Positions 52,813 to 62,479 of a DNA stretch of 64,000 bases are shown here, piece after piece (position 1 is the first letter of the stretch; every line of letters starts with the position of its first letter). The translations under genes and the position numbers were made by a program. The DNA comes from Collinsella provencensis (GTDB lineage: Bacteria; Actinomycetota; Coriobacteriia; Coriobacteriales; Coriobacteriaceae), in assembly GCF_900199705.1 (NCBI RefSeq), contig NZ_LT904908.1, positions 9,426 through 73,425 on the forward strand, written 5' to 3'. The notes under the pieces were generated by a model, which was not told the origin of the DNA, searched no databases, and saw nothing but the letters and a program-made list of their open reading frames with translations.

Positions 52813-54585
52813 ATGACTGCCGAGACGAACAAACATGAGGCGGGCGCACGTCGCCCGCTTTCACCCGAGGAGACGGTTAACCTCGAGGGCGTGGAAGAGG
52901 AGCTCCAGAAGCTTTGGAGCCGTCGTAGCCGCGTGGCGGATGCGTTTCCCGAAGAGCCCGAGGTCATGGCTCCTTCTGAGGAGATTCAGCTCTCAGCGGC
53001 AGGTAGACGCAGGCGCATTGCCGAGATTATCAAAATCGCCTACAAATACGAGGTGTGGCACGATTTAACGCCTCGTCGCCTGCGTCGCATGCTCGAGGAT
53101 CTGGGTCCTATGTTCGTGAAGATGGGGCAGATTCTCGCCAATCGTTCTGAGATTTTGCCGCAGGAATACTGCGACGAATTGAGCCATTTGCGCACCGAGG
53201 TCGATCCCGTTCCCTTTGCGGTGGTAAACGAGTGCCTGCGTACGGAATACGGCCGACCGCTCGATGAGATTTTCGAGCATATCGACCGTAAACCGCTGGG
53301 TAGCGCCTCACTTGCGCAGGTTCATCGCGGTCGCCTCGTCACCGGCGAAGACGTTGCAATCAAGGTGCAGCGCCCTGGCGCACAACAGGTCATGGCGCAG
53401 GATATCGATATCATGCGCTCCATCGTCCGCCACGCTTCGCATTTCGTGCGGACCGATCAGTTCGTGGACCTCAAAGACGTGGTCGAGGAGCTGTGGCAAT
53501 CGTTTCGCGAAGAGACGAACTTCCTTATGGAGGCACGCAGCCTCGATGATTTCCATCGGTTCCATGAGGGAACGGGCTGTGTTTCCTGCCCGCGTTCGTA
53601 TTTGGCGTACTGCACCGAGCACATCGTGGTCATGGATTACATCGACGGCATCTCGATTGCCGACCCCCAGTCGCTCGTTGCGGCGGGGTATGACCTGAAA
53701 GAAATCGGCGGCATTATCGTGGAGGACTATGCCACGCAGGTGCTCAATGACGGCTTCTTCCACGCCGATCCCCATGCAGGCAACATCATCGTCAAAGACG
53801 GCGTGGTGTATTTCATTGATCTCGGTATGGTCGGTCGTATGTCGAGCCATGACCGCGGCATCGTTAAAGACATGATCTTCTCCGTGGCGAGAGGGGACGT
53901 TCCCAAGCTCAAAGACTCGCTCATGCGCTTTGCCGTTACGCGCGGCGATTCGTCCGAGCTCGATCACTCGACGTTCCTTTCCGACCTCGATTTCATCGTG
54001 GCTGATTTTGCCGGTCTCGATTTGGCCGATCTGAATATCGGCGAGTTTCTGACCTCGATTATCAACCTGGCGCGTAAAAACGACGTTGAGCTTCCGAGCG
54101 TGGTGACGATGTTCGCGCGCGGTATGGTCACGCTCGAGGGTCTGCTGAGCGAATACATGCCCGACGTCAATATGATCGAGATCATCTCGCAACACATCGC
54201 AAACGAAAAAAGTAGCTTCGTGCGTATGCAAGAGACGGCGCAGGAACTATCAAGTGCCAGCTTGCGTTCGCTGCGCGGTCAGCTCGAGATGGGCGAGCAG
54301 CTGGGTTTGGCTTCGCGTATGCTCACACGCGGGCAGCTTAAGATCAACACGCAGGTGCTCGGCTCTGAACAGGTGCTTCGCCACGTTGGCGGAATCGTGG
54401 ACCGTCTTTCGATGTCCATTGTGATTGCAGGCTTGTTTATCGGTTCCTCGGTGGTGTATTACGCCAAAATCGAGCCGGTTATCTTCGGTATCCCCGTTAT
54501 CGGTTTTTTGGGATACGCGAGCGCGCTGATTCTTGCGTTGGGTTTGGGTCGCGAGATTTGGCGCAACAGCCACAGCAAGCGGTAA
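52813..54585 (+). CDS. AarF/ABC1/UbiB-family atypical kinase
   Basis: A 590-residue membrane-bound atypical kinase. The family motif is FVKMGQILANRSEILPQEYCDELSHL (KxGQ), then PLGSASLAQVHRGRL, EDVAIKVQRPG, FFHADPHAGNII (catalytic loop) and VYFIDLGMVG. Two hydrophobic helices close the protein. In quinone-making bacteria such proteins aid ubiquinone synthesis; here the substrate is unknown and may be lipid-related. Confidence 0.92.
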   Translation: MTAETNKHEAGARRPLSPEETVNLEGVEEELQKLWSRRSRVADAFPEEPEVMAPSEEIQLSAAGRRRRIAEIIKIAYKYEVWHDLTPRRLRRMLEDLGPMFVKMGQILANRSEILPQEYCDELSHLRTEVDPVPFAVVNECLRTEYGRPLDEIFEHIDRKPLGSASLAQVHRGRLVTGEDVAIKVQRPGAQQVMAQDIDIMRSIVRHASHFVRTDQFVDLKDVVEELWQSFREETNFLMEARSLDDFHRFHEGTGCVSCPRSYLAYCTEHIVVMDYIDGISIADPQSLVAAGYDLKEIGGIIVEDYATQVLNDGFFHADPHAGNIIVKDGVVYFIDLGMVGRMSSHDRGIVKDMIFSVARGDVPKLKDSLMRFAVTRGDSSELDHSTFLSDLDFIVADFAGLDLADLNIGEFLTSIINLARKNDVELPSVVTMFARGMVTLEGLLSEYMPDVNMIEIISQHIANEKSSFVRMQETAQELSSASLRSLRGQLEMGEQLGLASRMLTRGQLKINTQVLGSEQVLRHVGGIVDRLSMSIVIAGLFIGSSVVYYAKIEPVIFGIPVIGFLGYASALILALGLGREIWRNSHSKR

Positions 54586-54636
54586 CGATTTTCGGTCACA
54601 GCGGGACGGTTTGGTTCCTCGGGCGTCTCTCAATGT

Positions 54637-54677
54637 TGTTTCTTGCTCTATTTCTTTTTAAATGAAGCAAGAAAACA
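54637..54677. other. inverted repeat with AT-rich loop
   Basis: TGTTTCTTGCT (54637-54647) pairs with AGCAAGAAAACA (54666-54677) with one unpaired A. It may be a terminator or an operator. It lies between the kinase gene and the Dus gene and argues against a Dus start at 54643. Confidence 0.45.
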
Positions 54678-54777
54678 CATTCAAGAGCATATGGCTGCTT
54701 ACGAGAAGTTTCTATGCCTGATTGCAGCGAGACTGTGCGAAGCGTTATGCTCGGGATTGCAAAAAAGAAAAGCAATT

Positions 54778-55767
54778 GTGACCAAAAGACCGAATAGAGA
54801 GGTTGATGCGTCGGTGATATTGTCGCTTGCGCCCATGGAGGGTATTACGGGGCATGTGTTCCGCAGAGTACATGCGGAGTGTTTTGGTGCGCTCGACCGT
54901 TATTACACGCCTTTTCTCACCCCTTTGAAGGTGGGGGACTCGTTTGGCGGACGCGACCGCGATGAAATCGATCCTGCGAACAATCGGGGTTTGGATGTTG
55001 TTCCGCAGTTGCTTACCAAGGACGCCGATGACTTTCTTCGGGCAGCCCGCTCGCTTGCCGACATGGGTTACAAGGAAGTCAATTTGAACCTCGGGTGCCC
55101 CTCGGGGACGGTTGTGGCAAAGGGGAAGGGGTCTGGCTTTCTCCGCAATCTCGAAGACCTTGATGTGTTCCTAGGGGAGATTTGCGAAAAGTCTCCTATC
55201 CCCGTTTCGGTTAAGACGCGGATCGGCGTTACCGACGATGGGGAATACGAGCAAATACTCAAGACGTTTCTTCGGCATAACATTGTTGAACTCATTGTCC
55301 ATCCGCGTGTCCAGAAGGACCGATATGAGGGCAAACCACGATGGGAGACGTATGGCAGGACACTGCGGGAAGCGCCGTTTCCCGTGGCCTACAACGGCGA
55401 TGTCTTCTGTCTCGCCGACTTGGATGCTTTCGTTCAGGCATATCCCGAAACCCATCATGTGATGCTGGGCAGGGGGATTCTTGCGAATCCGGCGCTTGCA
55501 CGCATGATTAACGGTGGTTCCGCTGCAACTCGTGAAGAGCTCAGGTATTTCCACGACAAGCTGTTCGGTGCGTATTTGGACGAGATGGGCGGCAACGCGG
55601 TGTTCCGCATGAAGGAGTGGTGGTTCTACGCCAAGTTTGCCTTTGCCGAGCCGCTTGCAGTGCATAGGGCGGTGAGGAAGGTTCGCAAGGTCGGAGAATA
55701 CGAGGCGGCAGTCGAACGCATCTTCTGCAACATGCCGCTTGCCGAACAGGCGATTTTTCGGGCGTAA
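54778..55767 (+). CDS. dus: tRNA-dihydrouridine synthase (DusB-like)
   Basis: A 329-residue flavoenzyme that reduces uridine in tRNA. It reads LSLAPMEGITGHVFRR, PQLLTKDADDF, NLNLGCPSGTVVAKGKGSGFL (catalytic Cys), SVKTRIG, ELIVHPRVQKDRYEG and MLGRGILANP. The frame is open upstream to 54643. GTG at 54778 puts the LAPMEG motif at the usual distance; ATG at 54691 would add 29 residues. No strong ribosome site decides it. Confidence 0.92.
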   Translation: MTKRPNREVDASVILSLAPMEGITGHVFRRVHAECFGALDRYYTPFLTPLKVGDSFGGRDRDEIDPANNRGLDVVPQLLTKDADDFLRAARSLADMGYKEVNLNLGCPSGTVVAKGKGSGFLRNLEDLDVFLGEICEKSPIPVSVKTRIGVTDDGEYEQILKTFLRHNIVELIVHPRVQKDRYEGKPRWETYGRTLREAPFPVAYNGDVFCLADLDAFVQAYPETHHVMLGRGILANPALARMINGGSAATREELRYFHDKLFGAYLDEMGGNAVFRMKEWWFYAKFAFAEPLAVHRAVRKVRKVGEYEAAVERIFCNMPLAEQAIFRA

Positions 55768-55809
55768 AGATAAACTAGCCCTCTGCTACCGAAGTCGTGC
55801 AGCAGCAGG

Positions 55810-56640
55810 CTAGAACGTGGCGCAGATGATTTCCGCGTCCACGGTGATGTGGGAGAGTGCAGCGAGGTCGAGTGTATCAAGATTAACGCCGAACGAGACG
55901 GGGCTCATGCGCGCAAGATCGACGGCGTCTTCCGGTGTAACGGGAGAAGTGCGGGTGACGCGCGTGCGCTGCACGATGCGCATATGGCGTTCAAGATGTT
56001 CGGCAACACCGTGGTCTGTGAATTCCGTCTTGCGAAGCTGTGATCCTGCAAGTTCGCGCAGCTCGTGCATGTGTTGAGGCGCTGGAATCACCTTGACGAG
56101 CATGCCGCCGGGTTTAAGCACTCGCTGGAATTCCGCGTAGTTCGCGGGTGTGAATACGTTGAGAATCACATCCGCCTGCGCAGGGCGAACGGGAATGTGA
56201 GCCAGGTCGGCAACGAGCCAGCGCACCGGACCTCCACCGCGGGCAGCGCACCGAATGCCCTCGCGTGCGATGTCGAACCCGATGACTGTGCAGCCCATTG
56301 CGGCGCAGAGCGCTTTGGCATAGGAGCCCTCACCGCACCCTGCATCGAGGATCACGGCGTTGCGGGGCAGTTCCCGCAGTGCATCAATGATGCCCTCGCT
56401 CACCACGTTGTAGTAGCCGTGCTCCATGACGCTCTGTCGGCTGGAGAAGAACGCCTCGTCATAACCCTTGTGCGGCGCCTGCTGGGGGCACAGGTTGAGA
56501 AAACCTTTGGCGGAGATGGCAAAGTCGTGTCCATTTTCACAGGCAACCGAAGCCTCGCGTGCATGAAGCGCGTGTCCGCAAATGGGACATTGCAACAGCG
56601 GCGCGATAGCGAGGTGCTTTTGGATGCCGGGGCGAGCCAT
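55810..56640 (-). CDS. RlmA-like 23S rRNA (guanine-N1) methyltransferase
   Basis: A 276-residue protein. The front has a zinc finger (CPICGHAL then CENGHDF), followed by ISAKGFLNLCPQQ and DEAFFSSRQSVMEHGYY, typical of RlmA-type enzymes. The SAM site is LDAGCGEGSYA. It probably methylates a 23S rRNA guanine; related enzymes give tylosin or mycinamicin resistance. It begins five bases after the GNAT gene stop, so the two are likely cotranscribed. It is convergent with dus; a CTAGCC/GGCTAG hairpin lies between. Confidence 0.88.
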   Translation of the reverse strand: MARPGIQKHLAIAPLLQCPICGHALHAREASVACENGHDFAISAKGFLNLCPQQAPHKGYDEAFFSSRQSVMEHGYYNVVSEGIIDALRELPRNAVILDAGCGEGSYAKALCAAMGCTVIGFDIAREGIRCAARGGGPVRWLVADLAHIPVRPAQADVILNVFTPANYAEFQRVLKPGGMLVKVIPAPQHMHELRELAGSQLRKTEFTDHGVAEHLERHMRIVQRTRVTRTSPVTPEDAVDLARMSPVSFGVNLDTLDLAALSHITVDAEIICATF

Positions 56641-56645
56641 GGGAG

Positions 56646-57182
56646 CTACAGCACCTTCTCGAATACCAGGCGCTCGGGGTCAATCTCGCCAGGGTAGGGC
56701 AGCGTGATGGCGCCGCAGTGCGTGTAACCGCGCTTGGCAATGAGGCCCTGCATGGGGAGGTTGTTCCGATGTGTGTCGATACGCATGCTCTCGCAACCAT
56801 GTTCGCGCGCTAGACGCTCGCATTCCGAGAACATGAACGTCATGACTCCCTGGTGAGCTGCGCTCGCGCTCACGGCGCAGCGGTGGATAACCGCGTAGCG
56901 CGCATCAACGGAAGTGGAATCGGTGAGCCATTCGCCATCAAGGGCGTCGTAGGTAGTGTCGCCGCCAAACGTCAGCGCGAGCGTACCCACGACGGCTCCG
57001 GTCTCGCTTTCCGCCACATAGCCCACGCCGTGCTCGATGTCCTCAGCGACGTCGATGCGATTGGGATATTCGCCTTGCCACTGAGGCACGTTGAGGGCAT
57101 GGAGTGCGGCCTTGCCGTCACGGAGCACGAGTTCAGCAGTTAGAACGTCATCTTTTGTCGTTTTTCGCATCACGAGGGACAT
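56646..57182 (-). CDS. GNAT-family N-acetyltransferase
   Basis: A 178-residue acetyltransferase. It has the beta-strand YVAESETGAVVGTLALTF, the acetyl-CoA region (AVIHRCAVSASAAHQGVMTFMFSECERLAREHGCESMRIDTHRNNLPMQGLIAKRGYTHCGAI) and NNxxMQ-x-LxxKxGY, usual for the GNAT fold. The substrate is unknown. AAGGAG lies six bases before the ATG. It starts after the metG terminator. Confidence 0.9.
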   Translation of the reverse strand: MSLVMRKTTKDDVLTAELVLRDGKAALHALNVPQWQGEYPNRIDVAEDIEHGVGYVAESETGAVVGTLALTFGGDTTYDALDGEWLTDSTSVDARYAVIHRCAVSASAAHQGVMTFMFSECERLAREHGCESMRIDTHRNNLPMQGLIAKRGYTHCGAITLPYPGEIDPERLVFEKVL

Positions 57183-57212
57183 AGTATCTCCTTGGAGCTA
57201 GCTAGAAACGTA

Positions 57213-57254
57213 AGCAACCGCACTACACAACTCTTGGGAGATAGCACGGTTGCT
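57213..57254 (-). terminator. possible metG terminator
   Basis: AGCAACCG and CGGTTGCT pair over a 26-base loop, followed on the minus strand by TACGTTTCT. It lies downstream of metG. Confidence 0.4.
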
Positions 57255-57334
57255 TGGACAATCAATACGGATCGGCGCCGATGTTGCATTCAGCGAATTT
57301 TTGGGTTATTCCAAATCCGCGTTTACTGCAGGCG

Positions 57335-59488
57335 CTAAAACTGCGACGGATGCTTGGCGAAGAAGTCGAAGCGCGGGGGCAGCGGCTTGACCGCGTGCTC
57401 GCCGGGCTTCTCGCCCAGGCTCTCGACCAGCTCGTCACACGTATCGAAGATGTGTGACCAGTTGAAGAACACCTCCGGGGCCACGTTGAAATGCTCGCAA
57501 ATCTGTTCGCAGCCTGCGGGAACGATGCCGTGCATGAGCACAGCGCCCACGCGCAGAGCGTGGAATGCATCCACCAGCGCCTGCGTCATCGCCGCGTCGT
57601 CCTCAGCATTTTTGGCCGCCTTGGACGCATCGCTCCAACGCTTGTTGGCAGCGCGCAGGAATTCGTCGCATACGGCGAGCGCATGATGCAGCTCAAAGGT
57701 GTACATAGCCTGCTCAAACGACAGGATTGCCTTTTCCGCCTCCCCGACGACCTCGGCAGAAGGCGTACCTGCGGGAATGCAGCCCGTACGATAGGGCGCG
57801 GTGTCGCCGTCCTTGGGTGCGATACCGTAGAAGCACGAGCGTGCGAGACGGTTGAACACGCCGGTGAGCATGGCGCCCTCTTTGAGCGCCGGGTCGATGA
57901 CGCGCTTGTCATCGCGAGCGAGCAGCGCGGAACCGTCGGGGTTCTTGCCCGTTTCACGCAGGTCAAACGCCTTGGGAGAGAAGCTCACCGGTTTTTCGCC
58001 CAAACCGAGCGAGAGCCAGTGGGCGCGCAGCTGTTCGGGGGTGTAGTGGTCGAGAAGCTCGGATGCCAGCGGCGGGGGGGTCTGCGAGCTGGAGCTGGCC
58101 TTTTTGCCCATGTATAGGATGTGGTAGTTGGCCGCAACCGTGCTTTGCCGCATGCCCCAATTTAGAGCCTCCCAGAGCGCCGTTTGGGCGATGCAGTAGA
58201 AATAGATGTTGTCCTGGCCGATGAACTGGTACGCCTTGGCGTCCTCGGAGCACCACCAGTCGCGCCAGTCTAGGCTGGAATGCGTATAGCTGGGCTCGGG
58301 GATGATGTCGCTTGCGGGTTCGCCCGATGCAGCGGCGTCCTCGATCGCGGAGGTGGGAACACCCTCAGAGGCACCTGCGTTTCCAAGTTTCTTCGCATCG
58401 CGCGCGAGCACGGTGCGCGTGAAGCTGATAGGCGCCCACAGGCTTTCCGGCCACACCCAGCAGGTGAGGTCGGTGCAGCCGCAGTCGTTGGGAACGGGCA
58501 CGCCCCACTCGACGTTTCCGGTGATGCGGAACGGCACGAGCGCCTTGCCGGAACGGAAGCGCACGCCGCCGCGATTGAGCACCTCATGGGCCTCGTCGCG
58601 CTCTTTCCAGCTGGGAAAGGTCACCGTAAACGAGCTCTTGTTGCCCTCCGGCTCTTCAACGGTATGCTCGGGCAGTTCGCCCTCGATCGCGTCGAATGCC
58701 TCGCGGAATTTGTTTTGGATGTAGAGCTGGGCGGGGTTGAGCCACTCCTCCATGGTTTTCGACACCACGGAGCGCACGGTGGGATCGGCTTCGAGCTCGG
58801 CGGTGTACTCCTTGAGATAGTCGAGGTAGGCGGGCAGGTCAAAGTACAGGTTGTCGACCGGAACGAGTTCGGGCGTCTCGCCGGTGAGCTGGCTTTTGGG
58901 TGCGATGAGCTCCTCGGGCTCGAATTGATGGCCGAGGTCACATTCATCGGCGTAAGCCTTCTCAGACTTGCAGCCCTGGATGGGGCAGCGGCCGATGACC
59001 TGGCGACCGTTGAGGAACTGTTGCGCCGATGCGTCGTAGAACTGCTTGGTGGACATCTTGGTGAGCACGCCGCGTTCCTGCAGGCGGTGCAGGATCTCGC
59101 TTGTCGTACGCTCATGCACGTGGACCGACGGCTCGATTGCGCTGCCGGCGTAGATGTCGCACGAGACACCGAAGCTCGCGAGGTCGGTTGCCTGGCTGTC
59201 GTGATTCTCCTGCACGTAATCGGAGATGTGCTTGGCGTAACCGCCGTTTTCGTGGCGCTTGCGGTATCCCTCCATGATGGGGGAACCGTAGCAGTCGGTG
59301 CCGGAGACGAAGATCACGTTCTCGCGACCCAGACGGTCGCGCAGGAAGCGCGCATAGAAGTCTGCCGGGATAAAAACGCCGCCCACATGGCCAAAATGCA
59401 GGCCCTTATTGCCGTAGGGCATGCCCGCGGTAACGACGGCGCGCTTGGGCCAGGCGGGGCGATCTGCTCGGTTGGGCGTGGTTGCCAT
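57335..59488 (-). CDS. metG: methionyl-tRNA synthetase (class I)
   Basis: A 717-residue synthetase. The HIGH motif is HFGH at residues 31-34, a zinc knob follows (CPIQGCKSEKAYADECDLGH), and WRDWWCSEDAKAYQFIGQDNIYFYCIAQTALWEAL fits MetRS. The KMSKS region is MGKKASSSSQT, in which the Met and second Lys are changed. The length and order agree with MetRS. ATG 59488 has AAGGAG before it; the frame extends upstream without a site. Confidence 0.88.
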   Translation of the reverse strand: MATTPNRADRPAWPKRAVVTAGMPYGNKGLHFGHVGGVFIPADFYARFLRDRLGRENVIFVSGTDCYGSPIMEGYRKRHENGGYAKHISDYVQENHDSQATDLASFGVSCDIYAGSAIEPSVHVHERTTSEILHRLQERGVLTKMSTKQFYDASAQQFLNGRQVIGRCPIQGCKSEKAYADECDLGHQFEPEELIAPKSQLTGETPELVPVDNLYFDLPAYLDYLKEYTAELEADPTVRSVVSKTMEEWLNPAQLYIQNKFREAFDAIEGELPEHTVEEPEGNKSSFTVTFPSWKERDEAHEVLNRGGVRFRSGKALVPFRITGNVEWGVPVPNDCGCTDLTCWVWPESLWAPISFTRTVLARDAKKLGNAGASEGVPTSAIEDAAASGEPASDIIPEPSYTHSSLDWRDWWCSEDAKAYQFIGQDNIYFYCIAQTALWEALNWGMRQSTVAANYHILYMGKKASSSSQTPPPLASELLDHYTPEQLRAHWLSLGLGEKPVSFSPKAFDLRETGKNPDGSALLARDDKRVIDPALKEGAMLTGVFNRLARSCFYGIAPKDGDTAPYRTGCIPAGTPSAEVVGEAEKAILSFEQAMYTFELHHALAVCDEFLRAANKRWSDASKAAKNAEDDAAMTQALVDAFHALRVGAVLMHGIVPAGCEQICEHFNVAPEVFFNWSHIFDTCDELVESLGEKPGEHAVKPLPPRFDFFAKHPSQF

Positions 59489-59635
59489 AGAGTCTCCTTC
59501 AAAACGGAATAGGGACGAATGACGCCGATGCGAGACGGACCGCTCGGCGATTGCATGCGTATGCACACGGGCCGTTGCCCGATGCAATCTCACATTATCG
59601 CACAGCTGTCCGCACGGGACGCTACACTTAGTCGC

Positions 59636-60493
59636 ATGAGGAAAATCGGTGACATACACGTTTTTGAAGACCAGGCGTTCCTGCATGCCATCAAGCGCGA
59701 TTCTGCGCTGGTGTTTGAGCTGGGCATCGTCGCGGGTGTTATGTGGGCATGTGCCATAACTGCCTTGCGCGAATTCCGAAATGCCCCGCTTGTGCCGTTT
59801 GAACTGGGAGATGTTTTGGGAACCTTGGGTCTGGCACTCATGGGCGTTGAAGGCGAGGCAAGCCCCAGTTGGGTGTGGTGGATCTCTCTGGCGCTGGCGA
59901 TTGTCGCCACCCTTGCTTTGCACGAGCTGGTTCATGCGTTTTTCTTTAAACAGTTCGCTCCTCCGGGCGCCCACATCTCGTTTGGCGCCAATATGAAGAC
60001 GGGCATGATTTATGCGAGCGCCACGGATATCGTGTATTCCCGTGCACAGTACGAGGTTATCGCGCTTGCCCCCACGGTTGTGGTAACGGCGCTGGTATTT
60101 GCTATTGGATTCGGTTTTACTTGGCCTTTGTGGACGCTTTTGGTCGCGGTCGCGCACCTTTCGGGTTGTACGGGAGACTGGGAGTATGTTCGAGCGATTC
60201 GTCGGGATGGGCGCATCACGCACTGTCGCGACACCGAATGGGGCGTTGAGTTTTACAGCGATGCCCCCATTGCTCAAGAAAGGGCGCGGGTCGTTCAAGG
60301 CGGGTCTTCTGCCACACGAAACGACAAGCCTGTTTCTGTAAGCGCCTCAGCTCCCACTTCCATGGGCGTTTCTGATTCCATTTCCTCTTCCACGAGCGAC
60401 TTCGCCCCTGCTTCCGATGCATCCGTCGGGCAAGACGAGGCGTCGAAGAAACGCGCGGGCTTTTCCGTTGTCGATGGAGGCAAATCCTCATGA
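59636..60493 (+). CDS. DUF3267 zinc metalloprotease
   Basis: A 285-residue membrane protein with HELVH (HExxH) in a hydrophobic helix (LALHELVHAFFFKQF) and a later GCTGDWEYV, as in DUF3267 site-2-protease-like proteins. The tail from about residue 215 is rich in Ser and Ala and likely disordered. There is no ribosome site before ATG 59636, but a -10-like TACACT lies 13 bases upstream, so a leaderless mRNA is possible. Its stop overlaps the queH start by four bases. Confidence 0.85.
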   Translation: MRKIGDIHVFEDQAFLHAIKRDSALVFELGIVAGVMWACAITALREFRNAPLVPFELGDVLGTLGLALMGVEGEASPSWVWWISLALAIVATLALHELVHAFFFKQFAPPGAHISFGANMKTGMIYASATDIVYSRAQYEVIALAPTVVVTALVFAIGFGFTWPLWTLLVAVAHLSGCTGDWEYVRAIRRDGRITHCRDTEWGVEFYSDAPIAQERARVVQGGSSATRNDKPVSVSASAPTSMGVSDSISSSTSDFAPASDASVGQDEASKKRAGFSVVDGGKSS

Positions 60494-61107
60494 CGCGTCT
60501 GCTTTTACATGCCTGTTGCGCCCCCTGTTCGCTCGAACCGGTGCGTTTGTTGATGGAAGAAGGGTTTGAGCCCACGATTTGCTGGTCTAATCCCAACATC
60601 CAACCCCTTGCTGAGCATGATCGCCGTTTGCACGAGCTGCGCGTGTGGACGCGCAAACGGGGGATTCGCCTCATCGAGGCGGGGGACGATCGCGCGCGTT
60701 GGGATCGTGCTGTCGCCCCGCTGGGGGCTGACCGCGAGCGGAGATGTCGCGCATGTTACGGCATGCGCCTTGCCGAGGCGTGTCGCGTCGCTCAAGAGGA
60801 GGGCTTCACGCATATCGCCACCACGTTGGCCGTTTCCCCGTATCAGCTGTTCGATACCTGCAACGAAGTGCTTGAAGCGCTGGCCGCAGCTCATGGCCTC
60901 ATTCCGGTGATTCGCGATTTTCGCCCGTGGTATCCCGAGGCAACGCGTCATTCGCGTGAGCTTGGGATGTATCGGCAAAAGTATTGCGGCTGCAGGTTTT
61001 CCGCCGCCGAGGCAGCGATGGATCGCGCTCGTCTGCGCGATGAACGTAAAGCTGAGAAGGAGCGCAGTAAGGCTGAGCGTAGCGAGGGTCAGGCTGCGTT
61101 ATCATGA
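60490..61107 (+). CDS. queH: epoxyqueuosine reductase QueH
   Basis: A 205-residue iron-sulfur protein. The Cys motifs are LLHACCAPCS near the start, RRCRACYGMRL in the middle, and YCGCRFS late, all typical of QueH (DUF208). It performs the last step of queuosine synthesis in tRNA. The end is a basic Arg/Lys/Glu-rich helix. It is followed by queA of the same pathway after 36 bases. Confidence 0.95.
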   Translation: MTRLLLHACCAPCSLEPVRLLMEEGFEPTICWSNPNIQPLAEHDRRLHELRVWTRKRGIRLIEAGDDRARWDRAVAPLGADRERRCRACYGMRLAEACRVAQEEGFTHIATTLAVSPYQLFDTCNEVLEALAAAHGLIPVIRDFRPWYPEATRHSRELGMYRQKYCGCRFSAAEAAMDRARLRDERKAEKERSKAERSEGQAALS

Positions 61108-61143
61108 GCTGCTGGTATTGAGCAACTCATGAAAGGCGCCGTT

Positions 61144-62367
61144 ATGCGCACCGACGATTTCGATTACAATCTTCCCAACGAACTCATTGCCCAGGCGCCC
61201 GCCGAGCCACGTGACTCGTGTCGTCTGCTCGTGCTTCATCGCGATGCACCGGCGAGTGAATGCGGTGCGGGCGCGGTCGCCCTGGCAAGCGGGGGCGCTG
61301 TTGAGCACAAGCACTTCTACGACATCATCGACTATCTTGAGCCGGGCGACCTGCTTGTCGCCAATCAAACGCGCGTGATGCCGGCGCGCCTGATCGGCCG
61401 CAAGCCGACGGGCGGCGTCGCTGAAACGCTGCTACTGCGTCGTCGCGAGGATGTCGATCCGCTCGGACACGTGTGGGAGTGCCTGGTCAATCCAGGCAAG
61501 CGCCTCAAGCCGGGCAACCGTGTGGAATATCGTGCCGGCGGCATGCTGGCACCTGAGGATTCTCCTGTGGTGCTCACGGCGGAGATTCTCGATTTTGTGG
61601 ACGATTCCAAGGGCGGGCGTTTGGTGCGCTTTGAGCCGGTGGGGGAGAACGAGACGGGCAAGCCCCGTTCGCTCGACGAGGCGATTCATGCCGCGGGCCA
61701 TGTGCCGTTGCCGCCGTATATCACGAGCTACGAGGGCGATCCCGAGAAATACCAAACCGTGTATGCCGTGAGTGAGGAACGCTCCGCTGCGGCTCCGACG
61801 GCAGGTCTGCACTTCACGCCCGAGCTCATTCAGCGTATCAAAGACAAGGGCTGCGGTTGGGCCACCGTTGAGCTTGAGGTGGGTATCGACACGTTCCGCC
61901 TGGTTGAGGAGGACGATCCCACCGAGCATGTCATGCACACCGAGCGCTACCACGTTCCCGCTTCGGTTGTGGAGGCGGTGCACGCCACCAAGGCCGCGGG
62001 CCATCGTGTGATCGCGGTGGGCACTACGGCGGTGCGCTCGCTCGAAAGCGCGTGGGACGCCTCGGTTGCCGCGAGCGTTCCACCTGTGACGGCGCGCGGA
62101 TTCGAGGGCCGTGCAGATAGCGCCGACACGACGGGCGCGGGTGACATCGTGGTGCGTGAGGACGCGACCACCAACCTCTACCTCATGCCGGGATCGACGT
62201 TCCATGTGGTCGATGCGCTCATCACCAATTTCCACGTGCCGCGTTCGACCCTCATGATGCTCGTGAGCGCGCTTGCCACGCGCGATCAGATCATCGAAGC
62301 CTATACCGAAGCGGTTGAGCAGCGTTATCGCTTCTTCTCTTTCGGTGATGCCATGTTCATCGAATAG
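61144..62367 (+). CDS. queA: S-adenosylmethionine:tRNA ribosyltransferase-isomerase
   Basis: A 407-residue enzyme that adds the ribosyl part of SAM to preQ1 in tRNA. It begins RTDDFDYNLPNELIAQAPAEPRDSCRLLVLHRD, has VANQTRVMPARLIGRK, ERSAAAPTAGLHFT and ITNFHVPRSTLMMLVSALATRD. ATG 61144 has AAAGG seven bases before it and fits the family start better than 61129. An Ala/Gly-rich insert (about residues 35-55) and another near residue 310 are unusual. Confidence 0.96.
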   Translation: MRTDDFDYNLPNELIAQAPAEPRDSCRLLVLHRDAPASECGAGAVALASGGAVEHKHFYDIIDYLEPGDLLVANQTRVMPARLIGRKPTGGVAETLLLRRREDVDPLGHVWECLVNPGKRLKPGNRVEYRAGGMLAPEDSPVVLTAEILDFVDDSKGGRLVRFEPVGENETGKPRSLDEAIHAAGHVPLPPYITSYEGDPEKYQTVYAVSEERSAAAPTAGLHFTPELIQRIKDKGCGWATVELEVGIDTFRLVEEDDPTEHVMHTERYHVPASVVEAVHATKAAGHRVIAVGTTAVRSLESAWDASVAASVPPVTARGFEGRADSADTTGAGDIVVREDATTNLYLMPGSTFHVVDALITNFHVPRSTLMMLVSALATRDQIIEAYTEAVEQRYRFFSFGDAMFIE

Positions 62368-62479
62368 GAGAGGCCTTTCATCTTTCTCCATTTATTTCAA
62401 ATTTTTTTGGATATCAGGTATAGATGTATGCGCTTTGGGGCATACACAGAGTAAGAAATACAAGCGTCGCAACGTTACC

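Noticed and set aside
54643-54777. Dus gene start at TTG 54643
   Set aside because: This start lies inside an inverted repeat, has no ribosome site and adds 45 residues before the normal family start.
59489-60298. Upstream extension of the metG frame
   Set aside because: It is antisense to the DUF3267 gene, and metG has a clear AAGGAG start at 59488.
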